NCBI RefSeq assembly: GCF_014490035.1
Contig: NZ_CP061008.1
Coordinates: 3,472,001 to 3,536,000 of the forward strand
From: Achromobacter xylosoxidans
Lineage (GTDB): Bacteria; Pseudomonadota; Gammaproteobacteria; Burkholderiales; Burkholderiaceae_B
Length of the DNA stretch: 64,000 nt
Direction of reading: 5' to 3'
Each line of letters starts with the position of its first letter. Positions within the stretch are counted from its first letter, which is position 1. The translations under genes and the position numbers were made by a program. Of the stretch, positions 42,806 to 52,200 are shown piece after piece. The notes under the pieces were generated by a model. The model was not told the origin of the DNA and ran no database searches. It saw nothing but the letters and a program-made list of their open reading frames with translations.

Positions 42806-43591
42806 TCAGCGGCCAAGGAAGACCGGATCGCGTTTCTCGGCGAACGCCCGCCGGCCTTCGGCGTAGTCCTCGCTGGCGAAGCACTGGGCCACCAGCGCGT
42901 CGATCGCATCGAGCTGCGCGGGCGCGGGCGGATTCATGGTCGCCAGTATGGCCGCCTTTGCCGCGCGCAGGGAGAGGGGCGCATTGGCGGCGATGGCGCG
43001 CACCCGGGCCTGCGTCTGGCGAACGAAATCGTCGTCGGCGTACCGTTCGTGGACCAGGCCGCGGCGTTCGGCCTGCTCGGCGTCAAGGATGCGGGCGGTA
43101 TAGAACAGATCGAACGCGGATGCCGCGCCGACCACGCCTGCCAGCCTGCGCATGTCGGCATAGGAGTAGCCCAGCCCCAGTCTTGCCGCCGGCATGCGGA
43201 AGCGGGCGCTGGCGCTGGCATAGCGCAGGTCGCAAGCCAGCGCCAGGCCGATGCCGCCGCCCATGCAGGCGCCTTGTATCAGCGCGACCGTAGGCGCGGG
43301 GAAGTCCGCCAGCAGCTGCTGCGCATCGGCCACCGCCTGGTTGTACCGGGCGACCGCGGCCGCGCCGTCGCGAGCCTGGTCAAACTCGCTGATGTCGGCC
43401 CCGGACACGAAGGCCCGGCCACCGGCGCCGGTCAGCGCCAGCACCCGGACCTCGGCGCCTTCGAGCTCACGCAGCGCCGCGGCCAGTTGCTGCCACATGG
43501 CCAGCGTCATCGCATTGCGCCGTTCCGGATGGCAGACCGTCAGGGTTGCGATGCCGTCCTGGAAATCCAACTGGATCTGGCCGCCGCTCAT
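42806..43591 (-). CDS. Enoyl-CoA hydratase/isomerase-family protein
   Basis: 261-residue crotonase-fold protein. The CoA-binding loop RAFVSGADISEF and oxyanion helix GACMGGGIGLALACDLRYA (in part) are present. Both hydratase glutamates are missing: GGGIGLA replaces GGGCELA, and RMPAARLG replaces PE. A simple enoyl-CoA hydration is therefore unlikely; decarboxylation, isomerisation or hydrolysis by the same fold is possible. The ATG overlaps the CoA transferase stop by 4 bp, and the deacetylase follows after 28 bp. Confidence 0.88.
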   Translation of the reverse strand: MSGGQIQLDFQDGIATLTVCHPERRNAMTLAMWQQLAAALRELEGAEVRVLALTGAGGRAFVSGADISEFDQARDGAAAVARYNQAVADAQQLLADFPAPTVALIQGACMGGGIGLALACDLRYASASARFRMPAARLGLGYSYADMRRLAGVVGAASAFDLFYTARILDAEQAERRGLVHERYADDDFVRQTQARVRAIAANAPLSLRAAKAAILATMNPPAPAQLDAIDALVAQCFASEDYAEGRRAFAEKRDPVFLGR

Positions 43592-44784
43592 ACCACGCCC
43601 TCTTCATACAGGCGCTCGACGTCGCCCGTGGCATAGCCCAACTCCGCCAGCATCTCGCGGGTGTGTTCGCCCCAGCCGGGGGCGGGCCTCGCGATATGGG
43701 CGGGCGTGCGCGTCAAGGCCACGGGCTGCGAGATCACGCGGTATTCGTGCCCGGTCTCGTCCGCAACCCTCTGCGCCACGCCCAGATGGCGCACCTGTTC
43801 GTCCTCGAATACCTGCGGAATGCTGTAGACCGGGCCTGCCGGCACGCCGGCGCGGTTCAGCAGCCCGACCCAGTGCGCGACGCCCTGCTGGCGGAAGCGC
43901 TGCGCCAGGGATGCGTTGAGCGCGGCCCGGTTGGCCACGCGCAGCTTCTCGGTCGCATAGCGCGGGTCCTCCAGCCATTGCGGCGCGTCCAGGCACTCGC
44001 ACAGGCGGCGCCAGTTGCCTTCGCCGGACGCGCCCAGGTTGAACGCGCCGTCGCTGGCCTCGAACAACCCCATCGGACTGCTGGTCGGATGGTCGTTGCC
44101 CGCCTGCACCGGCGTGTCGCCGTCGTTCAGATAGCGCGCCGCCTGGAAGTCCATCAGCGCGATCTGCGTATGCAGCAGGGAACTGTGGACCCATTGGCCC
44201 GCGCCGGAGTGTTCACGCTCCAGCAGGGCCAGCAGGATGCCGACCGCGGCATAGATGCCCGTGCCGCAATCGGCGACCGCGAGTCCGGCGCGCAGCGGAC
44301 CGCCGCCGGCAAAGCCCGTGACCGACATGAGCCCGCCCATGCCCTGGATGATCTGGTCAAAGCCCGGCCGGTCCGCATAGGGACCGTCCTGCCCAAAGCC
44401 GGAAATGCTGGCCAGGATGATGCGGGGATTGATGGCGCGCAGGGCGTCGTAGTCCACGCCCAGGCGCGTCTTGACGTCGGGGCGCCAGTTCTCGACCACC
44501 ACGTCGGCCGTGGCCACCAGTTGCTTGAACACGGCCAGGCCTTCGGGCTTCTTCAGGTTCAGCGTCATCGACCGCTTGTTGCGGTTCAGGTTCTGGAAGT
44601 CGCCGCCGGTACGGTCGGCGGCGAACATGGCTTCATTGGGATCGATCCCGGCTGGCGGTTCGATGCGGATCACGTCCGCGCCGAAATCAGCCAGGATGCG
44701 CACGCAGGTCGGGCCGGCGCGCACGCGCGAGAGGTCCAGCACGCGAAAGCGCGCAAGAGTGGGGGAGGCATTGATTCTGGCCAT
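43588..44784 (-). CDS. CaiB/BaiF-type CoA transferase
   Basis: 398 residues of the family III CoA transferases. Typical blocks: RVLDLSRVRAGPTCVRILADFGADVIRIEPP (in part) at the N-terminus, NRNKRSMTLNLKKPEG, GFGQDGPYADRPGFD and GNDHPTSSPMGLF. In formyl-CoA transferase a catalytic Asp follows the SL/M strand; here the aligned segment reads SLLHTQIALMD, with His at the expected place. A changed mechanism, or misalignment by eye, is possible. It should activate the carboxylic acid released by the amidase. It starts 14 bp after the amidase stop. Confidence 0.88.
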   Translation of the reverse strand: MARINASPTLARFRVLDLSRVRAGPTCVRILADFGADVIRIEPPAGIDPNEAMFAADRTGGDFQNLNRNKRSMTLNLKKPEGLAVFKQLVATADVVVENWRPDVKTRLGVDYDALRAINPRIILASISGFGQDGPYADRPGFDQIIQGMGGLMSVTGFAGGGPLRAGLAVADCGTGIYAAVGILLALLEREHSGAGQWVHSSLLHTQIALMDFQAARYLNDGDTPVQAGNDHPTSSPMGLFEASDGAFNLGASGEGNWRRLCECLDAPQWLEDPRYATEKLRVANRAALNASLAQRFRQQGVAHWVGLLNRAGVPAGPVYSIPQVFEDEQVRHLGVAQRVADETGHEYRVISQPVALTRTPAHIARPAPGWGEHTREMLAELGYATGDVERLYEEGVV

Positions 44785-44798
44785 GATGAGTCCGTGGA

Positions 44799-46154
44799 TT
44801 AGCGTTGCAGGATGGCGGAAAAGGGCAGGGCGAACTGATGCGCGAAGGCCAGCAGCAGCGCTTCGCTGCCGGGCGCGCCGACCGCTTGCACGCAGACGGG
44901 GCGGCCTTGCGCATCGATGCCGACGGGCAAGACCAGCGCCGGCAGGCCCAGATAGTTGAGGTAGGCGTGGTGGCGGTGCAGCGCGGCCAGGGCGCGCGGA
45001 TCGAAGTCGGGGCTGCTGGTAGTGACTGCGGCGCGGTCCGGCACGCCTTGCGGCAGGCAGGGCATGAGCAACAGGTCCGCGTCGGCCAGACAGGTGGCGA
45101 GGAAGGCGGCGCGCAATGGCGCGATCTGCGACAAGGCATGGCGATACCAGACCGCCGGCATGGCCCAGCCCGGCAGCGCGATGGCCCGGGTGGCGGGCGC
45201 CAGCGAGGCCAATTCATGGCGCGCGCTGTCCGCAAGCGTGACCGCGGCTTCGGCATGCAGCACGATCTGGGCCAGGCGGTTCAAGCGGTCCAGGTCGGGC
45301 GCGGGGCGCAAGCCAATGCGATGTGGATCGGGCAGGCCGTGTTCGAATCGCGCCATCACCGCCGCCACGTCGGCGCGCGCCCCGGCGGTCGCCAGCGTCG
45401 AGGCCAGCCGCCAACGCCGCGGCCTGGATAGTTCCTGTTCGATCTGCGTGGCGTCCGCAGGCAAGGCGGACGCCGTTGCCGGCGCTGGCAGCAACGCGGC
45501 GTAGACGCAGGCCGCATCCAGCGCGCTGCGGCCCATCACGCCCACCGTGTCCAAGGTAGGCGCCAAGGCCGCCACGCCGTCCGCCGGGATCGCCCCTGGC
45601 GTCGACTTGAGTCCGACCAGGCCGCAGGTCGCGGCCGGCATGCGCACCGAGCCGGCCGTATCGGTGCCCAGCGTTGCGGGCACCAGGCCCGCCGCCACCG
45701 CAACGGCGCAGCCGCTGGACGATCCGCCCACCGCGGCGGCGGCGTCCAGCGGATTGGCCAGCGGTGCGCCGTGCGGGTTTTCGGCTGTCGCGCCGCAGGC
45801 GTGCTCGGCCATCGCCAGCGCGCCCAGGTTCAGCGCGCCGTGGTCCTGCAAGCGGCGCAGCGCCGTGGCGATCGGACCCGCGGCTTCGTCGCGCAATGGC
45901 CGTCCGCGCCCCGGCGCGTGCATGCCGGTCTGGAACGCATCCTTGTGCGCCAGCGCCACCCCGTCAAGCAGGCAGCCGGAACGCACGGTTGGCGGGGAGG
46001 GCTGATAGGTGCGCGTGGCGCAGTGCAAGTCGGCCGCGCGGCGCTGGAACGCCGCAGCCTGGGCCGCGACCAAGGCGGCGCGTGCGCCGGGCGCGGCCTG
46101 GGCGTAGTTTTGGCGCATGTCGGCCACGGAGAGATGCAGCAGAGGATCAGGCAT
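44799..46154 (-). CDS. Amidase signature-family hydrolase, AtzE-like
   Basis: 451 residues. The full Ser-cisSer-Lys triad is visible: Lys in AHKDAF, cis-Ser in GGSSSGCA, and nucleophile Ser in GTDTAGSVRMPA. The enzyme should hydrolyse a linear or cyclic amide. A small AtzG-like gene overlaps its start, so it probably works as an AtzE-like subunit in a heteromeric complex, comparable to GatA-GatC. ATG at 46154 is preferred because GGGGA lies 5-6 nt upstream; ATG at 46160 is also possible. Confidence 0.9.
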   Translation of the reverse strand: MPDPLLHLSVADMRQNYAQAAPGARAALVAAQAAAFQRRAADLHCATRTYQPSPPTVRSGCLLDGVALAHKDAFQTGMHAPGRGRPLRDEAAGPIATALRRLQDHGALNLGALAMAEHACGATAENPHGAPLANPLDAAAAVGGSSSGCAVAVAAGLVPATLGTDTAGSVRMPAATCGLVGLKSTPGAIPADGVAALAPTLDTVGVMGRSALDAACVYAALLPAPATASALPADATQIEQELSRPRRWRLASTLATAGARADVAAVMARFEHGLPDPHRIGLRPAPDLDRLNRLAQIVLHAEAAVTLADSARHELASLAPATRAIALPGWAMPAVWYRHALSQIAPLRAAFLATCLADADLLLMPCLPQGVPDRAAVTTSSPDFDPRALAALHRHHAYLNYLGLPALVLPVGIDAQGRPVCVQAVGAPGSEALLLAFAHQFALPFSAILQR

Positions 46155-46311
46155 CGCCATCCCCGCAGCCCGCGATCTCGGCCTCCACGGCGGCAAGACG
46201 CAAAAGCGTGCGAGCGACCGCCGCTTGCGTCTCCACGGGTACCTCCAGGCCATGCGTCTTGCAGGCCAGGGCGACCCAGGCCTGCCATTCCTGCTTGGGC
46301 GAGTCTTCCAT
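46147..46311 (-). CDS. AtzG-like small subunit (DUF4089 type)
   Basis: 54 residues beginning MEDSPKQEW, with AWVALACKTHGLEVP and TLLRLAAVEAEIAG giving two amphipathic helices. The size, helix pattern and position directly before an amidase match DUF4089/AtzG proteins, the GatC-like partners that stabilise AtzE-type amidases. GGAGG eight nt upstream supports the ATG at 46311. The stop overlaps the start of the amidase. It is the first gene of the catabolic operon. Confidence 0.75.
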   Translation of the reverse strand: MEDSPKQEWQAWVALACKTHGLEVPVETQAAVARTLLRLAAVEAEIAGCGDGDA

Positions 46312-46361
46312 GCTCATTACCTCCTGCCGCGTTTTGCTCGGTAAAATAAAAGTCTAGTCTC

Positions 46362-46377
46362 ATAAATATATTTATAG
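46362..46377. promoter_or_regulatory. 14-bp palindrome in the divergent promoter of the catabolic operon
   Basis: ATAAATATATTTAT (46362-46375) is a perfect palindrome, followed by AG. It lies between the minus-strand operon and the divergent FCD regulator gene. The 14-mer AAATATATTTATAG (46364-46377) recurs exactly upstream of the MFS gene at 47172-47185, indicating a shared regulator site. Confidence 0.65.
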
Positions 46378-46436
46378 AAGTCAAGAAAATACTATGCCTA
46401 GCGTGAATTTTCTTCCCCCCTTGACCGGAGTCCGCC

Positions 46437-47096
46437 ATGAAAGCCGCTGAGCGCATCCGCCTGTCCGTCGAAGAGTCCATCCGCGATGGCAGCCTGCTGC
46501 CGGGAGATCCGGTCGATGAACAAATGCTGATGCAGACCTACGAGGTCTCCCGCACGCCGGTGCGCGAGGCGCTGCTGCAACTGCAAGCGCAGGGCCTGGT
46601 GGCCAGCCTGCCGCGCGGCGGCATGGTGGTGGCGAAGATGGACGTGGCCCAGTTGCTGGCGATGTGGGAACTGCTGGCGGAGCTGGAAGGCATAGGCGCG
46701 CGCCTGGCTTGCGAACGCATGACGCCGGCCGAACGCGACGAGCTGGCGGCCATCCATGAACGCGCCGCGGCCGCGGTAAGGCGCGAGGACACCGACGCCT
46801 GGCAGGAACACAACCGGCGCTTCCACGATGCCCTGTACCAAGGGGCCCGCAATCCCTATCTGCGCCAGGAGATCCTGCGCATGCGGTCGCGCACCGGCGC
46901 CTACCGGCTGCACGCCTTTTCGGCTTTCGGCCGCCTGGCCTCGTCGTGGGAACAGCATGGCCAATTGCTCGAAGCGATCCAGGCGCAGGACCCGGCGCGC
47001 GCGGCCGCGGTCATGACCCAGCACATGAGCCCCGGGCAGGGGGCCACCAGCTTCGCGTCCTTTATCGCCGCGCTACCCAAGAACCTGCTGGCCTGA
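46437..47096 (+). CDS. GntR-family regulator, FCD subfamily
   Basis: 219 residues. A GntR winged helix is at about 1-65 (LSVEESIRDGSLLPGD, EVSRTPVREALLQLQAQG in part). The FCD ligand domain is at about 72-205, with acidic/His ligands in HNRRFHDAL and EQHGQLLEAI, typical metal or carboxylate sites. It probably represses the divergent amide-catabolic operon and the downstream MFS gene through the repeated AT-rich site. GGAG lies upstream with 7-nt spacing. Confidence 0.9.
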   Translation: MKAAERIRLSVEESIRDGSLLPGDPVDEQMLMQTYEVSRTPVREALLQLQAQGLVASLPRGGMVVAKMDVAQLLAMWELLAELEGIGARLACERMTPAERDELAAIHERAAAAVRREDTDAWQEHNRRFHDALYQGARNPYLRQEILRMRSRTGAYRLHAFSAFGRLASSWEQHGQLLEAIQAQDPARAAAVMTQHMSPGQGATSFASFIAALPKNLLA

Positions 47097-47170
47097 AGAC
47101 GCGCCGCCGGGGCGTCGCCAGCGGTGCTCACCGCGGGTTAATCCTGATTATTGTATTTTTTCAAAATGGC

Positions 47171-47185
47171 AAAATATATTTATAG
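47171..47185. promoter_or_regulatory. Second copy of the FCD-regulator site upstream of the MFS gene
   Basis: AAATATATTTATAG at 47172-47185 is identical to the element in the operon promoter (46364-46377). It lies 87 bp before the MFS start codon, downstream of an AT-rich stretch. The core AAATATATTT is itself palindromic. Confidence 0.6.
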
Positions 47186-47271
47186 CAGACAAAAACATCT
47201 GCTCGCGTGACCTTGCCCCGGTGTCGGCGGGCTAGGGCGCTCCCCTGATCCGCTCCACCGAGGAACCCGCT

Positions 47272-48594
47272 ATGGATGCTGTTTCACCGCAACCCCTCAC
47301 CGCGCCGGCGCACGGCCCAGCGCCCACCGCCGATTCAGGCCAGATGCACCGCAAGGTCGCCTGGCGCCTCATTCCTTTCCTGATTTTCCTGTTCCTGCTG
47401 GCGTGGATCGACCGCGTCAACGTCGGTTTCGCCAAACTGCAGATGCTGCAGGACCTGCGCTTCAGCGAAGCCGTGTACGGTCTGGGGGCGGGCATCTTCT
47501 TCATCGGCTACTTCATCTTCGAAGTGCCCAGCAACCTGCTGCTGCAGCGCATCGGCGCGCGCAAGACCCTGGCCCGCATCACCATCCTGTGGGGGCTGAC
47601 CTCGATGGCGATGGCATTCGTGACCACGCCGACTTCCTTCTATGTCCTGCGCTTTCTGCTCGGCGCCTTCGAAGCGGGCTTCTTCCCCGGCGTCATGCTC
47701 TATCTGACGTACTGGATACCGGCAGGCAGGCGAGGGCGCATCAATGGCTGGTTCATGACGTCATTCGGGATCGCCGGCATCGTCGGCGGGCCGATAGCCG
47801 GGCTCATCATGAGCGGCATGGACGGCGTGGCGCCGCTGCGCAACTGGCAATGGCTGTTCGTGCTGGAAGGCATTCCATCGGTGATCGCCGGACTGGTGGT
47901 GCTGGCCTACCTGCCGGACCGCCCCCAACAGGCGCGCTGGCTCAGCGCGGCGGAGAAGGCCGCGCTGACGGCTGAGCTGGACAGCGAACGCCTGGATCCC
48001 GGCAAACATGCCAGCTTCGCCCAGGCTCTGCGCCTGCCGGCCTTGTGGCTGTGCACCGCGGCGTACTTCTGCATCGTCGGCGGCAATGCGACGCTGGCGT
48101 TCTGGATGCCTTCCATCGTGCGCGAGCTCGGTGTGCAAGGCGCCCTGAACATAGGCCTGTTGTCGGCCATCCCGTTCATCCTGGGCACGGCCGCGATGGT
48201 GATCAACGGCGCGCATTCCGACTCCACCCGTGAACGCCGGCGGCATTGCGCGGGCGCCACTCTGGTCGGCGCGCTGGGCCTGTCCTTGACCGGCGCCTAC
48301 ATCGGCAGCCCCGTGCTGGCGATGGGCGCCTTGAGCATCGCCGCCATCGGCGTGCTTGGCGCGTTCCCCGTCTTCTGGGCCATTCCGGCGGCATTCCTGA
48401 CAGGCACCGCGGCCGCGGGCGGCATTGCCTTCATCAATTCCGTCGGCAACCTGGCCGGCTTTGCGACGCCCTTCATGATGGGCTGGCTCAAGGAATGGAC
48501 GGGCGGCGTGGCCGCCGGCCTGTACGTCGTGGCCGGCATGCAGCTTGTCGCCACGGCGGTCGTCGCGCTGACAATGCGCCGGCTCGCGGTCTAG
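47272..48594 (+). CDS. MFS permease, anion:cation symporter (ACS) family
   Basis: 440 residues with 12 predicted helices. The ACS signature FLLAWIDRVNVGFAKL in TM1 and the FEVPSNLLLQRIGAR loop are clear. ACS members import organic anions such as phthalate, tartrate or aromatic acids. Its position next to the FCD regulator and a repeated operator suggests it imports the operon's substrate. GAGG upstream of the ATG. The substrate is not deducible. Confidence 0.9.
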   Translation: MDAVSPQPLTAPAHGPAPTADSGQMHRKVAWRLIPFLIFLFLLAWIDRVNVGFAKLQMLQDLRFSEAVYGLGAGIFFIGYFIFEVPSNLLLQRIGARKTLARITILWGLTSMAMAFVTTPTSFYVLRFLLGAFEAGFFPGVMLYLTYWIPAGRRGRINGWFMTSFGIAGIVGGPIAGLIMSGMDGVAPLRNWQWLFVLEGIPSVIAGLVVLAYLPDRPQQARWLSAAEKAALTAELDSERLDPGKHASFAQALRLPALWLCTAAYFCIVGGNATLAFWMPSIVRELGVQGALNIGLLSAIPFILGTAAMVINGAHSDSTRERRRHCAGATLVGALGLSLTGAYIGSPVLAMGALSIAAIGVLGAFPVFWAIPAAFLTGTAAAGGIAFINSVGNLAGFATPFMMGWLKEWTGGVAAGLYVVAGMQLVATAVVALTMRRLAV

Positions 48595-48755
48595 CCTACG
48601 GGGGCGGCAGCCGTGCGCAAGATCCGCCGCCGTGTCATCATCGACACAGGCTTCCGGTATCGGCTCGCAGCCAAGCCGGGATAGGCCGTGGGGAGGGACA
48701 TCGCCCGCGGCAAGGACCAGAACGCCTTTTACATCCAGGTCGGGAGCGCATGGCG

Positions 48756-49040
48756 ATGAAGAGAAACGACGCAACCCCGGAGCTGGAGGCAGGCGCCTCC
48801 CAGCTCGGCAACCTGCTGCAATTCCTGGCCTGGATCGCCGAACGGCCGCGCACCTATGCGCAGACCATGGACGCCTGGCGCAGTTCCTGTCCGCGCCTGT
48901 CCGCCTGGGAAGACGCGACCGCCAACGGACTCGTGGACATGTCTCGGGACCGGGACGATGCGCGCGCCGAACCGGTCGTCATCCTGACGCCAAAAGGCCG
49001 GACCCTGCTGGCGTCGGCCGGCGCCCGTGCACGCCCCTGA
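48756..49040 (+). CDS. Hypothetical protein, about 94 residues
   Basis: Unrecognised protein with sequence MKRNDATPEL at the start, then a helical segment (LGNLLQFLAWIAERPRTYAQTM in part) and a C-terminal strand (PVVILTPKGRTLLASAG). No signal peptide or membrane segment. GGGAG 9 nt upstream of ATG 48756 supports it; ATG 48750 is in the same frame. It is an isolated gene between the MFS and autotransporter genes. Confidence 0.55.
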   Translation: MKRNDATPELEAGASQLGNLLQFLAWIAERPRTYAQTMDAWRSSCPRLSAWEDATANGLVDMSRDRDDARAEPVVILTPKGRTLLASAGARARP

Positions 49041-49120
49041 TACGAAGGGCCGGCTGCCTCGCGCCAACCTTTGCTTACATCTGCTCCCGGGTTCGATGTA
49101 ACGATGTGGCTTTTTTTGCC

Positions 49121-49161
49121 GATTTCGTCGAAAAAAAGCGCTGATTCGTCGAAAAAGCGTT
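49121..49161 (+). repeat. Near-tandem repeat upstream of the autotransporter
   Basis: Two similar units, about 22 and 19 bp, share GATT(T)CGTCGAAAAA and AGCG (49121-49142 and 49143-49161). They lie 115 bp before the autotransporter start in a 235-bp gap and could be regulator sites. Confidence 0.45.
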
Positions 49162-49275
49162 GCACCGACCGCGCAGCCTGCGGATTCTAGTGGCGAAACT
49201 TTGCCAGTTACTACTGAGCGATGCGTCCAGCTGCCGGACGGGTTCCGCGCTCAGGCCACAAGAATCCGCTCATCC

Positions 49276-52200
49276 ATGAAGCCCCTCTCTCGCCCCACGC
49301 GCGGCCACAGCCTGCCTTTCCCTCTGCTGCGGCAGAACACCTTGCGGCTGGCCATCGCGTCCGCGCTGGGCGCCTGCGCCTGGGGCGCGGCGGGCAGCGC
49401 GCAGGCCGGCTACGCATGCGCAGGCGGCCCCACCTTGAACGTGCCGTCCGGCAACTACCCAAGCGCCCAGGCCATCTGCGAGGGCGACAGCGGCGTAGAC
49501 CATGACAACGAAAAGAACGGCCAGAACGGACCGGACGTGTCGGTCACGTCCTCGGGCAACTACAACGCCAACGAGAACCAGACCCGGCTGAACCCAGTGG
49601 GCGTGGTCACGGCCATATCGCGCGGCGGCGATGGCGTGGATGAAGGCACGGCAGGCGATGGCGGCCACATCACCGTGTCCAGCAGCGGCGACATCGCGCT
49701 CAACGGCACGGCGCTCAGCAACTTCAACAGCCTGATCATGGCAGTCTCGTCCGGCGGCATCGGCGACCCCGCCAACGACAACAACGATTCGAACGGCGGA
49801 CATGGCGGACTGGGCCAGAACGTGACCGTGACCAATTCCGGCAACCTGACGTTGTCGGGTTCATTGCCCACCCCGCGCCAAGGCTTGTACGGCATCAACG
49901 CGCGGGCCGTGGGCGGGGCGGGCGGCGACCAGAACGATCCGACGCTGGAATACGGCGACCAAATCGGCGGCAATGGCGGCAACGCCAGCACGGTCACGGT
50001 CAGCAACACCGGCGCCATCAACCTGGGCAGCAGCGCCACAAGGCTGCGCACCTACGCAACCGGCGCGGCCATCTACGCGAATTCCGTGGGCGGCATGGGC
50101 GGCTACAACAACGGCAATGCCGGCACGGGCGGCACCGTGCAGGTAACGCACCAGGGCCAGGCCAACAGCTACTGGCAGGTTTTCGACAGCGGCACGGTCT
50201 TTGGCATCTATGCGCAAAGCATCGGCGGCGACGGCACCGCGTCGACCGACAACAGCGACAACGGCGGCAACGGCGGCGGCACCTCGGACAGCTGGACCCA
50301 GAAGGTGACCGTGGACGTGAACGGCTCGGTGCTGCTGGACGTGGCCGGTTCGGCGGCCGGCGCGACCGTGCAGGGCGCCGGCGTCGCCGCCCGCGCCATC
50401 GGCGGCAAGGGCGGCAAAGGCCCGGACAAGGACCATTCCGGCGGCAATGGCGGCGCGGGCGGTGCGGTCGCGATCAATCTTTACCAGGGCGGCAGCGTTG
50501 CGACCCGCGGCGATAACCTGCCCGGACTGGCGGCGCAAAGCCTGGGCGGGCAGGGCGGCGACGGCACCGACAGCACCAAGCTGGCCGGGCAGGGCGGGGG
50601 CGGCGGATTCGGCGGCAACGCCAGCGCCGTCACCGTCTCCACCGCCAGCGGCAGCGCCATCAGCACCACGGGCAAGTTTTCCACCGGCATCGTGGCGCAA
50701 TCGGTCGGCGGCGGCGGCGGCACGGGCAGCGACTTCGTGTCGGTGCTGGGCGGCCAGGGAGGCAACGGCGGCAATGGCGGCAACGCCGGCGCGGTCAATG
50801 TCGCGACCGCCGGCACGGTCACCACCGGCGGCGACCACGCCTACGGCGCGCTGGCCCAGTCCATCGCCGGCAGCGGCGGGGCAGGCGGTGCGGACACGGC
50901 CGAACTGGTTTCCCTGGGCGGGGACGGCGCAGGCGGCGGCGCGGCCAGCCAGGTCACCATGAGCAACAGCGGGTCCATCGCCACCTCGGGCTACAGTTCG
51001 CACGGCATGATCGGCCAGTCCATCGGCGGCGGCGGCGGCGCTTCCGGCAGCGCGACCGGCCTGCTGAGCGTGGGCGGCAGTTCGGCCGGGGCCACCGGAT
51101 CCTCCGGCAGCACGGTGGTCATGGGCAATACCGGCTCCATCTCGACGGCCGGCAACGCCGCCATCGGCATGGTGGCCCAGTCCATCGGCGGCGGCGGGGG
51201 CAGCGGCGGCGACAGTATCGGCGTGCTGGGCGTGGGCGGTGGCGGCGCCGGGGGCGGCGCGGGCGGCAACGTCATCATCCAGGACCTGGGCTCGATCCAG
51301 ACCGCCGGCCAGTTCGGCGCGGGCGTGCTGGCCCAATCCGTGGGCGGCGGGGGCGGCAACGGCGGCGATACCTTCACCGCATCGGTGGGCGTATCGGTGG
51401 CGATCGGCGGCAGCGCCAGCGGCGGCGGCAACGGCGGCACGGTCTGCATGAGCAACCAGGGCGGCTGCGACGGCACGCTGACGTACTCCACCTCGAACAT
51501 CGCCACCCATGGCAACTACGCGCCCGGCATCATCGCGCAAAGCGTCGGCGGGGGCGGCGGCACGGGCGGCAGCGTCAAGAACGCCAGCGTGGCGTCCTTC
51601 GCGGCCTTGCAACTGGGCGGCAGCGGCGGCGCCGGCGGCAATGCCGCCGAGGTCAAGGTGGGTTACAGCAACCTCAACATCAGCACCGGCGGCTCGCACT
51701 CGGCCGGCATCCTCGCCCAGTCCATCGGCGGAGGCGGCGGCAACGGCGGCGACGCCAGCTATTACGACGTGACGGTCGGTTTCAACGCGGCGGTGGTGCT
51801 GGGCGGCAGCGGCGGCTCGGGCGGCGCCGGCCAGTCCTCCATCGTGAACCTGAGCGGTTCGCACGTCGCCACGGGCATGGACTACGCCAGCCCGAACATC
51901 GATCCCGCCACTTATGCGCCCAACGATTCGTTCGGCATCCTGGCGCAGACCATAGGCGGAGGCGGCGGCAATGGCGGCAGTTCCAGCGCCAGCGACCTGG
52001 TGGTGGCGGTGCCCACCGGCGAGGGCGCATCCCTGGCGTTCAACTTCGAAGCCGCGGTGGGCGGCAGCGGCGGGGCGGGCGGCAGCGCCTGCCCGCCGGG
52101 AGACGCGGCGTGCGTCACCCAGATCAACCTCAGCAACGGCTCCACGGTCGCCACCCTGGGCGACGGCTCCCACGCCGTGATGGCGCAATCCATAGGCGGA

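Noticed and set aside
48613..48759. Two short in-frame stretches after the MFS gene that look codon-like and are split by TAG at 48682-48684.
   Set aside because: Only 23 codons each and no recognised homologue; a decayed gene cannot be shown from the sequence alone.
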